Shown here piece by piece: positions 1 to 5,259 of a DNA stretch of 10,300 nucleotides. The stretch's first letter is position 1. Each line of letters starts with the position of its first letter. The DNA is from an uncultured Coriobacteriia bacterium (GTDB taxonomy: Bacteria; Actinomycetota; Coriobacteriia; Coriobacteriales; QAMH01). The position numbers and the translations under genes are program-made. The notes under the pieces were generated by a model, which searched no databases, was not told the DNA's origin, and was given only the letters and a program-made list of their open reading frames with translations. The stretch lies in NCBI GenBank assembly GCA_902478425.1, contig CABSKV010000051.1:1-10300 (forward strand). Reading direction: 5' to 3'.

Positions 1-35
1 GGTCTCGTGGGCTCGGAGATGTGTATAAGAGACAG
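1..35. other. Nextera (Tn5) sequencing adapter left on contig end
   Basis: Bases 2-35 match the 34-base Illumina Nextera read-2 transposase adapter. Bases 17-35 are the 19-bp Tn5 mosaic end (AGATGTGTATAAGAGACAG) and bases 2-16 are the rest of the adapter. Base 1 may be the last base of an index. This is library-preparation sequence, not biology. The genome starts at base 36, so the pdxT reading frame should not be read through the junction. Confidence 0.97.
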
Positions 36-475
36 ACGATACGCGGTGCCCGTATGAAGCTCATGGGCACTGTCCCGATGCCCTTGAAATCGCCTCTCGC
101 GTGAAAGCTCGCGAGTTGGCGGCCGTAGGCGTTTCGCTCGACCGTGACGCACATGGTCCCAAGATGGCTTTCGGGCCTGATCGGGCGCTCGTCGCCGTCA
201 TCGTCGATGACACGCTCGGCGAGCAGGATGAGTCCCGCGCAGGTGCCGAGCACGGGCATCCCCTCTTCGATGAGCGCGCGTATCGTCGAGAGCATGCCCT
301 CCTCGCGCAGTAGCCTTCCCTGCACCGTGGATTCGCCTCCGGGCAGGATGAGCCGGTCGAAGTGGCGACTCATGTTACGCAGGCAGCGCAGCTCGAACCA
401 CGGCTCGCCCAGCCCATCGAGCATCGCGGCATGTTCGGCAAACGCGCCCTGCACCGCCAGAATCGCCGTTGCCAC
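36..475 (-). CDS. pdxT: PdxT, glutaminase subunit of PLP synthase (3' end missing)
   Basis: PdxT hydrolyses glutamine and passes ammonia to PdxS for de novo pyridoxal 5'-phosphate synthesis in the cytoplasm. I translated the minus strand by hand. From a GTG start at 475 it gives 146 residues with the class I glutaminase features of the family: ILAVQGAFAEH at residues 5-15, LILPGGEST at 42-50, and the nucleophile elbow GTCAGL with Cys79, the same number as the catalytic cysteine of Bacillus subtilis PdxT. RNAYGRQ lies at 114-120 and the conserved FIRAP at 140-144. The GTG shares its G with the pdxS stop codon (TAGTG), and GAGG lies 6 bases upstream inside pdxS, so the two are translationally coupled. 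The family is usually about 190-200 residues. The last 45 or so, with the catalytic His and Glu, are lost at the adapter junction. The break is technical, not a pseudogene. Confidence 0.96.
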
Positions 476-1362
476 TAGATGCCTCGCTCCGCCATGAGCA
501 GCTCGATCTCGTCTTTGTTGATGCCGACCATGGCCTCGCCGAGGTTTTCCGAGACGTGCGCGATGTACTCCGGGTCCTCGTAGCGCGTCACGGCGCCGAC
601 GATGGCCCGGGCGCGTTCGGCGGGATTGCCGCTCTTGAAGATGCCGCTTCCCACGAAGACGCCCTCGGCGCCGAGCTGCATCATGAGCGCCGCGTCGGCC
701 GGTGTCGCCACGCCGCCTGCAGCGAAGTTGACGACGGGCAGTTTGCCGTGCTCGTGCACGTAGCGCAGCAGGTCGATGGGGACCTCGAGGCGCTTTGCCT
801 CCTCGAACAGCTCGTCTTCGCGCAAGGCGCCCACCGCACGGATCTCGCCGTTGATGAGGCGCATGTGACTCACCGCCTGCACGACGTCTCCCGTGCCGGG
901 CTCACCTTTGGTGCGAATCATCGACGCGCCCTCGACGATGCGGCGCAGCGCCTCGCCGAGGTTGCGCGCACCGCATACGAAGGGCACGGAAAACGCCGTC
1001 TTGTCGATATGGTAGACGTCATCGGCCGGGCTCAGCACCTCGGACTCGTCGATGTAGTCTATCTCGATGGCCTCGAGCACCTGGGCCTCGACGAAGTGTC
1101 CGATGCGGCATTTCGCCATGACGGGGATGCTCACGGCCTGCTGGATGCCGCGGATCATCGCCGGGTCGCTCATGCGACTCACGCCGCCGGCCGCGCGTAT
1201 GTCTGCCGGGATGCGCTCGAGGGCCATGACCGCGCACGCGCCCGCCTCCTCGGCGATGCGTGCCTGGTCGGGAGTGGTCACGTCCATGATGACGCCGCCC
1301 TTGAGCATCTGCGCCAGCTCCCGGTTGAGCTTGGCGCGTTCTTCCCTCGTCGTCTCTGCCAT
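475..1362 (-). CDS. pdxS: PdxS, pyridoxal 5'-phosphate synthase lyase subunit
   Basis: PdxS condenses ribose 5-phosphate, glyceraldehyde 3-phosphate and ammonia from PdxT into pyridoxal 5'-phosphate; the family forms a dodecamer carrying PdxT subunits. The product is 295 residues, the normal family length, and nearly every signature is present. These include MDVTTPDQARIAEEAG near residues 26-41 and Lys84 in PVMAKCRIGHF, equivalent to the Schiff-base Lys81 of B. subtilis. Lys152 in IRTKGEPGTG is equivalent to Lys149, and the phosphate-binding loop GAEGVFVGSGIF lies at 231-242. The frame runs open further upstream, but the start at 1362 is chosen because GGAGG (1369-1373) sits 6 bases before it and the family N-terminus begins there. 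It is first in the pdxS-pdxT operon and divergent from the MocR regulator, which probably controls it. Confidence 0.98.
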   Translation of the reverse strand: MAETTREERAKLNRELAQMLKGGVIMDVTTPDQARIAEEAGACAVMALERIPADIRAAGGVSRMSDPAMIRGIQQAVSIPVMAKCRIGHFVEAQVLEAIEIDYIDESEVLSPADDVYHIDKTAFSVPFVCGARNLGEALRRIVEGASMIRTKGEPGTGDVVQAVSHMRLINGEIRAVGALREDELFEEAKRLEVPIDLLRYVHEHGKLPVVNFAAGGVATPADAALMMQLGAEGVFVGSGIFKSGNPAERARAIVGAVTRYEDPEYIAHVSENLGEAMVGINKDEIELLMAERGI

Positions 1363-1412
1363 GTCTTGCCTCCGCGTGTCGATTCGAGTATTGACGGTTC
1401 GAAGCCTAGGCG

Positions 1413-1466
1413 TAATCTGGATATGTTTGTATATCCATATCTTGCGAAATTGATATGACCAGATTA
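1413..1466. promoter_or_regulatory. Nested inverted repeats between pdxS and pdxR (likely PdxR operator)
   Basis: This AT-rich island sits in an otherwise GC-rich 150-bp divergent spacer. TAATCTGG (1413-1420) and CCAGATTA (1459-1466) are perfect 8-bp inverted arms that frame it. Inside are GGATAT (1419-1424) with ATATCC (1430-1435), and CATATC (1436-1441) with GATATG (1452-1457). MocR/PdxR regulators are known to bind repeated sites in the spacer between their own gene and the pdx operon. Assigning these arms as the operator is inference. I could not settle on a clear -35/-10 pair for pdxS on the minus strand. Confidence 0.6.
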
Positions 1467-1470
1467 TGCT
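1442..1470 (+). promoter_or_regulatory. Candidate promoter of pdxR
   Basis: TTGCGA (1442-1447) and TATGCT (1465-1470) are separated by 17 bases and resemble sigma-70-type -35 and -10 boxes. They lie about 40 bases before the pdxR start codon. The -10 box overlaps the right arm of the TAATCTGG/CCAGATTA inverted repeat, which would suit autorepression. This is a sequence-based prediction only. Confidence 0.45.
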
Positions 1471-1512
1471 CAGGGAAGACGGGCATGAGAGCGGTGACAA
1501 GCGGAGGCGTTG

Positions 1513-2922
1513 ATGCTGGATTACGATCTGGAGAGTCGCGGGGAGCTGAGCCTCTACGAATTCGTCTATCGTTCGATCAGGCGCGATATCGAGGCCGGCA
1601 CGCTTGCGCCCCACGAGAAGCTGCCTTCCAAGCGCGCGTTCGCCCAGCATCTCGGTGTGAGTCTCATTACCGTGGAGAACGCCTACGCGCAGCTGGTGAC
1701 GGAGGGCTACTGCTACACGAGACCCCGCAGCGGATACTACGTCTCTGAGCTATCCGCCGTGACAAGCGTCACGAAACGTGACAAAAGTGCCCCGGCGACT
1801 TTTGTCACGCTTTCCGAGGAGGCGCATCCTGACGTTCGCCATGACCTCTCGCGTGTCGATGTCGACCCCGCCATGGTCTCGCGCGTGTGGGGAAGGGCCC
1901 TGCGACGCGTCCTGTCGGCCGAATCCGACGAAGAGCTTTACGGTTCCCAACCTCCCAAGGGCACCTTGCGCCTACGCCGCGCCATCGCGCACAGGCTCCG
2001 CGAGACGCGCGGATTCGAGGCCGATCCCGCCCGTATCGTCGTCGGTGCCGGCTCGCAGCTCCTCGATGCCGCGCTTGTGCAGCTCCTGCGGCCCGGGGGC
2101 TCGGTGGCGCTCGAGAACCCCGGCTATCCGCGCCTGGCGCAAATCTACGAGTCAGCGGGATTGTCCGTGCGGCCCATCGGACTTGATGACGAGGGCATGT
2201 CCATGGAGGAGCTTCGGGCAAGCGATGCGAGCCTCGTCCACGTCATGCCGTCGCATCAGTTCCCGACCGGCATCGTGACAAGCATAAGCCGCCGCTACGA
2301 ATTGCTTGCGTGGGCAAGCGAGACCGAGGGGCGTTATATTGTCGAGGATGACTACGATGCGCCGTTTCGCATGGCGGGTCGTCCGGTGGCAAGCCTCGCG
2401 TCCATTGACGTGGCAGGTCACGTCATATACACCAACACGTTCTCCAAGAGCCTGGGCCCGGCGCTTCGCATGGCCTTCATGGTCCTGCCGCCTAGGCTGG
2501 CCGAGGCGTGGGAGGAACGCGTCGGCTTCTACGCGAACACCGTGAGCGTCATCGACCAGATAGCGCTCGCGCGCATGATCGAGACGGGCGATTACGAGCG
2601 CCACGTGAACCGGTACCGCAAGGCGCAGCGTGAGGTGCGCGACGCCTTCGTTGACGAGATGGTGCGGCTTGCCCCGTCGGGCCGTGTGCGCGTCGAGCAG
2701 GCCGACTCGGGGCTGCATTTCGTGCTCTCGATAGAGGGTGCCGACGAGGACCGGATCACCGCCGCCGCACTCGAGCGGGGAGTGCGGCTTTCGCCCATGG
2801 ACGATTATGCGCTCGCTCCGCCATCGCCTCACGATGATGCGCGTTTTGCCATCCAGTACGGCGGGCTGGACGTCGAATCGGCCCGCGAGGCCGCCCGCAT
2901 CATCGCTGGCTGCATAGGGTAG
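1513..2922 (+). CDS. pdxR: MocR-family transcription regulator, PdxR type (GntR HTH + aminotransferase domain)
   Basis: MocR proteins join a GntR-type winged helix to a fold-type I aminotransferase domain that senses PLP; members beside pdxST are called PdxR and control PLP synthesis. The product has 469 residues. Residues 13-75 form the winged helix (LYEFVYRSIRRDIEAG, LPSKRAFAQHLGVS, SGYYV). A linker spans about 80-105, and the aminotransferase-like domain follows. In that domain are GSQLLDAAL (180-188), ENPGYP (201-206), EDDYDAPFR (278-286) and SKSLGPALRM (311-320), where Lys312 is the expected PLP-binding lysine. The start at 1513 (ATG) is chosen over the adjoining TTG at 1510 because GGAGG (1503-1507) sits 5 bases before the ATG. 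The gene is divergent from pdxST and convergent with higA, 26 bases away. Whether it activates or represses cannot be read from sequence. The linker codons contain a palindrome, listed separately. Confidence 0.9.
   Translation: MLDYDLESRGELSLYEFVYRSIRRDIEAGTLAPHEKLPSKRAFAQHLGVSLITVENAYAQLVTEGYCYTRPRSGYYVSELSAVTSVTKRDKSAPATFVTLSEEAHPDVRHDLSRVDVDPAMVSRVWGRALRRVLSAESDEELYGSQPPKGTLRLRRAIAHRLRETRGFEADPARIVVGAGSQLLDAALVQLLRPGGSVALENPGYPRLAQIYESAGLSVRPIGLDDEGMSMEELRASDASLVHVMPSHQFPTGIVTSISRRYELLAWASETEGRYIVEDDYDAPFRMAGRPVASLASIDVAGHVIYTNTFSKSLGPALRMAFMVLPPRLAEAWEERVGFYANTVSVIDQIALARMIETGDYERHVNRYRKAQREVRDAFVDEMVRLAPSGRVRVEQADSGLHFVLSIEGADEDRITAAALERGVRLSPMDDYALAPPSPHDDARFAIQYGGLDVESAREAARIIAGCIG
1758..1809. 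repeat. Palindromic element inside the pdxR linker codons
   Basis: CGTGACAAAAGT (1777-1788) and ACTTTTGTCACG (1798-1809) are perfect 12-bp inverted arms around a 9-base loop. The 33-bp unit starts and ends on codon boundaries and encodes exactly 11 linker residues (89-99). Immediately before it, CGTGAC (1758-1763) and GTCACG (1768-1773) form a second small hairpin. The CGTGAC core therefore occurs four times in alternating orientation within 52 bases. The stretch lies between the winged helix and the aminotransferase domain, where an insertion would do least harm. Its nature (mobile palindromic repeat, regulator site or chance) is unknown. Confidence 0.75.
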
Positions 2923-2948
2923 GGCCTTTCGTCGGCATCGTTCTTATC

Positions 2949-3263
2949 TCATCCTACGGCGGCAATGGGCTCGATTGCCTCGATTTCGTCGCGATGCAAC
3001 TCCAACGAGTTCCAGATGTCGACCTTTGCCTGCATGTTCATCCAGAATTGAGGACTCGTCCCGAAGAGCCGTCCTAAGCGCAGGCACATGTCGGGGCTGA
3101 GACCGCGACGCTCACGTACGATGTCGTTCACGGTCTGGCGCGTGACACCTAGGCGCTCGGCAAGGCCGGCAACGGAGAGTCCGAGCTCGGGCATGTAGTC
3201 CTCTCGTAGGAACTCACCCGGATGGATGGGTTCGCGCGACATTATGATCGTATCGTCGTTCAT
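2949..3263 (-). CDS. higA: HigA-type antitoxin (XRE-family HTH)
   Basis: This is the antitoxin of a type II toxin-antitoxin pair; HigA proteins neutralise HigB and repress their own promoter. The product has 104 residues. The HigA signature PIHPGEFLREDYM is at residues 12-24, the helix-turn-helix at about 29-50 (LSVAGLAERLGV then TRQTVNDIVRERRG), and PQFWMNMQAKVDIW at 71-84. All are typical of the HigA/VapI group. The start at 3263 is chosen because AGGAGG (3269-3274) lies 5 bases upstream. The frame stays open further upstream, but only inside higB in another frame. The ribosome site shares its first A with the last base of the higB stop codon, so the pair is tightly coupled with a 10-base gap. 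It is convergent with pdxR. Confidence 0.95.
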   Translation of the reverse strand: MNDDTIIMSREPIHPGEFLREDYMPELGLSVAGLAERLGVTRQTVNDIVRERRGLSPDMCLRLGRLFGTSPQFWMNMQAKVDIWNSLELHRDEIEAIEPIAAVG

Positions 3264-3273
3264 GGACTCCTCC

Positions 3274-3555
3274 TCAATGGTAATCGCATATCTCGACGTC
3301 ATAGACGCCATCTGATTCGAAGCAAAAGCAGATGCGCCATTGGTCGTTGACGGAGATGGCATGCTGTCCCTCCCGGTCACCCTTGAGGGCATGCAGCTTA
3401 TTGCCTGGCGGCAGTCGCAAATCAAGAAGGGTCATGGCGTTGTCCACATATTCGAGCTTTCTCAACGCCCTGCGTTGTATATCCGGCGGGAGCTTCTTAG
3501 ATTTGCCCGTTTCGAATAATAAGCGCGTATCGTCATCTGCAAAGCCTTGGATCAC
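3274..3555 (-). CDS. higB: HigB-type toxin (RelE/ParE superfamily mRNA interferase)
   Basis: HigB toxins of this group are ribosome-dependent mRNA endonucleases. The 93-residue product has the full family pattern: FADDDTRLLFE near the start, RRALRKLEYVDNA at 28-40, LRLPPGNKLHALKGDREGQ at 46-64, SVNDQWRICF at 68-77, and the C-terminal DYH (91-93) whose residues are implicated in catalysis in studied HigB proteins. The start is GTG at 3555, with GGGG (3561-3564) 5 bases upstream; no in-frame ATG fits the family N-terminus. Toxin-first order is characteristic of higBA. All recognisable residues are intact, so it is probably active, which is an inference. Confidence 0.94.
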   Translation of the reverse strand: MIQGFADDDTRLLFETGKSKKLPPDIQRRALRKLEYVDNAMTLLDLRLPPGNKLHALKGDREGQHAISVNDQWRICFCFESDGVYDVEICDYH

Positions 3556-3577
3556 ATCTGCCCCAATCGCCTATGAC

Positions 3578-3606
3578 ATTGTAACATGTAACATGACACG
3601 TTACAA
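3578..3606 (-). promoter_or_regulatory. higBA promoter overlapping TGTAAC operator repeats
   Basis: On the minus strand TTGTAA (3601-3606) and TACAAT (3578-3583) are separated by 17 bases, a good -35/-10 pair, 22 bases before the higB start codon. On the plus strand TGTAAC occurs at 3580-3585 and 3587-3592 (7-base spacing), and its inverse GTTACA at 3600-3605. The repeats cover both promoter boxes, which is what an autoregulating HigA operator should look like. Binding by HigA is inferred, not shown. Confidence 0.7.
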
Positions 3607-3634
3607 ACTCTCATCCGACCTCCGTCAACGCAAA

Positions 3635-3663
3635 CCTTACGAAAGTGTTCGCGTGCGGTAAGG
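3635..3663 (+). promoter_or_regulatory. Weak candidate regulatory site upstream of the permease gene
   Basis: CCTTAC (3635-3640) and GTAAGG (3658-3663) are perfect 6-bp inverted arms 17 bases apart, about 65 bases before the permease start. TTACGA (3637-3642) and TAAGGC (3659-3664) could be read as a poor -35/-10 pair with a 16-base spacer. The rest of 3607-3729 shows no better promoter. Confidence 0.25.
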
Positions 3664-3729
3664 CTGCCCGATGGTAGCTCCTCTTCTCGGCCCCTAGGAT
3701 GGGCATGACTCAAGAGGAAGGAGTGCGCC

Positions 3730-5097
3730 GTGTACGCAAAGATCGCCATCGGGAACATCAGACGTTCGTTCGGGGATTACTCGATCTACTTCATGACATT
3801 GGCCTTTGCTGCGTGTCTTCTGTACTCGTTCACGGCATCGACCGACTACCTCCTCGCCCTGGACCTGAGCGAGCAGCAAAGGGGCGTGTACGATTCCGCC
3901 AACGGTGTCATGCAGGCGTTTTCGGTGTTCTCCGTCATCGTGTTCGCGTTCCTCATCGTCTATGCGAACCGCTTCATCCTGCGTCGCCGCTCCCGCGAGT
4001 TCGCGCTCTACGAGATCCTGGGCATGCCCGCGTCGTCCATCGCGCGCATCCTCGCCTACGAGGGCTGCATCGTCGGCCTTCTCGCCCTGGTCATCGGCAT
4101 GGTGGTGGCGGTCGTGACATCGCCGCTCTCCGGCTTTGTCGCTGCCTTCGTCTTCGACGTCCCGTACAAGCTCGTCTTCACGTTCTCGTCTGCCGCCCTT
4201 TGCTGGACCGCGGGCTGCTTTCTCGCGATCATGGTCTTGGCGACACTCCTCGGCATTCGCGACGTGGGCAGGCGACCGCTCATAGAGCTGCTACGCGCGA
4301 ACTCGACTCCCGATAGTCCCAAGGGCATCCGGCGTCTGCCAACGGCCGTGCAGCTCGCCTTCGCCTTCGTCGTGCTGGCTGTCGTGTGGGGGTCGTGCAT
4401 CCTGCAGCCCGTCTTCTTCGTCGTCTGGATACTGCCGCTGGGCATCCTGGCCGTGCTCGCCACCGCCGTCCTGTTTCGCTTCTTTGCCACCACCTGGCCA
4501 TCCCGTGCCCGACGCAAGCCCGCCCGTTATCTCTCGGGTCTACGCTTCTTCGTCATTCGCCAGGTCGAGAGCCGCGTCTCGTCGAGCTCTAACGCCATGG
4601 CCTGCACCTGCGTCCTCATCGCCGTGGCCACGTGCATGATGGTGGCCGGACTGGCCTTCAGCGTGGGAATGAGAGGGCCTACGGGCATCGACAACGCCAC
4701 CGCGCTGGCGCCCATCGGCTACGTCGGGATTTTCTACGGCGTCACCTTTCTCGTGGCGGCGGCCGCGGTGCTGGCGTTGCAGCAGCTCGCCGACGCGGTC
4801 GATAGCGCCGGGCGCTTTGCGATGCTCGCCGACCTCGGCTGCGACTCTAAGATGATGCGGGGCGCCATTCGGACCCAGGTGGGCGTCTACTTCGCGGCAC
4901 CGTTCGCGTTTGCCATGGTGCACGATTGCTTCGGGCTGGCGCTCGTGGGCTTTCTCGCCCTGGTGCTGGGGAGCTCGTCGTATGCGGTGATCGTGGCGGC
5001 GGTCATCGGGGGTACCGCTGTGTTGCTCGGCATCTACTACCTACTGACCTGCCTCGAATGCCAGCGCGTGCTCCTGCCCAAGATGGCCGCTGCGTGA
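3730..5097 (+). CDS. FtsX/BceB-like ABC transporter permease lacking the large extracellular domain
   Basis: The 455-residue membrane protein has about ten hydrophobic segments (near residues 20-37, 62-84, 110-138, 150-176, 205-225, 229-250, 290-313, 330-352, 385-413 and 418-440). The FtsX-type motif RRRSREFALYEILGMP (85-100) follows segment 2. A second copy of that theme, GRFAMLADLGCDSKMMRGAI (361-380), follows segment 8, as in BceB permeases of peptide-antibiotic detoxification and sensing systems. BceB proteins are normally about 650 residues, with a domain of about 200 residues between segments 7 and 8; here that loop is only about 17 residues. The start is GTG at 3730, because AAGGAG (3718-3723) lies 6 bases upstream and the family N-terminus (YAKIAIGNIRRS) begins there. 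No ATPase or two-component system adjoins it. It therefore needs a partner encoded elsewhere or is an orphan. Function is unassigned beyond the family. Confidence 0.85.
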   Translation: MYAKIAIGNIRRSFGDYSIYFMTLAFAACLLYSFTASTDYLLALDLSEQQRGVYDSANGVMQAFSVFSVIVFAFLIVYANRFILRRRSREFALYEILGMPASSIARILAYEGCIVGLLALVIGMVVAVVTSPLSGFVAAFVFDVPYKLVFTFSSAALCWTAGCFLAIMVLATLLGIRDVGRRPLIELLRANSTPDSPKGIRRLPTAVQLAFAFVVLAVVWGSCILQPVFFVVWILPLGILAVLATAVLFRFFATTWPSRARRKPARYLSGLRFFVIRQVESRVSSSSNAMACTCVLIAVATCMMVAGLAFSVGMRGPTGIDNATALAPIGYVGIFYGVTFLVAAAAVLALQQLADAVDSAGRFAMLADLGCDSKMMRGAIRTQVGVYFAAPFAFAMVHDCFGLALVGFLALVLGSSSYAVIVAAVIGGTAVLLGIYYLLTCLECQRVLLPKMAAA

Positions 5098-5235
5098 CCG
5101 CTTTTCGAGCCAGTCTGCCAAGAATGGACGCCGCGTGACCGCCATAAAGGCCCGTTTCGTCCCAATCGGCCAAGGCGTGCGGTCATTGACCGCTATCCTT
5201 GGCACCTGACGGTCAACGATTGGCAATCCTTGGCA
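5092..5235. repeat. Cluster of TGACCGC and CCTTGGCA repeats in a convergent spacer
   Basis: GCGTGACCGC occurs at 5092-5101 (overlapping the permease stop) and 5133-5142. TGACCGC occurs again at 5187-5193 and its inverse GCGGTCA at 5179-5185, with a near copy ACGGTCA at 5209-5215. ATCCTTGGCA occurs at 5195-5204 and 5226-5235, exactly 31 bases apart. Its inverse appears with one mismatch as TGCCAAGAAT (5116-5125) and in part as GCCAAGG (5169-5175). Almost all of the 162-bp spacer between the two convergent genes is built from these two words. It contains no gene. It may act in transcription termination or be a dispersed intergenic repeat family. Confidence 0.75.
5169..5203. repeat. Two-part 35-bp hairpin between convergent genes
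   Basis: Outer arms GCCAAGG (5169-5175) and CCTTGGC (5197-5203) and inner arms GCGGTCA (5179-5185) and TGACCGC (5187-5193) are each perfect 7-bp inverted repeats. They are joined by 3-base internal mismatches and centred on one base. The position suits a bidirectional terminator, but no T-run follows on either strand, so a classical intrinsic terminator is not supported. Confidence 0.7.
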
Positions 5236-5259
5236 GCGCGAAGACGTTGCCAGCGCTTC

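Noticed and set aside
17..35. Tn5 mosaic end as a natural transposon terminus
   Set aside because: It is continuous with the rest of the Nextera adapter at the extreme end of the sequence, so a library artefact explains it fully.
36..475. pdxT as a pseudogene
   Set aside because: The frame is intact up to the adapter and the missing end is a contig break.
469..1458. 329-residue plus-strand open frame
   Set aside because: It lies antisense to pdxS, whose product matches its family end to end. The frame is open only because of GC-rich codon use.
2152..2832. 226-residue minus-strand open frame
   Set aside because: It is antisense to pdxR, whose motifs are all present on the plus strand.
2923..2948. 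Terminator between pdxR and higA
   Set aside because: The 26-base spacer has only a weak GTAGG/CCTAC pairing reaching into both genes and no T-run.
5169..5203. Classical intrinsic terminator for the convergent genes
   Set aside because: The stem is strong but neither strand has a T-run after it, so I list it only as a hairpin.
5092..5235. CRISPR array
   Set aside because: The repeats are 7-10 bases, in both orientations and irregularly spaced, without spacers of constant length.
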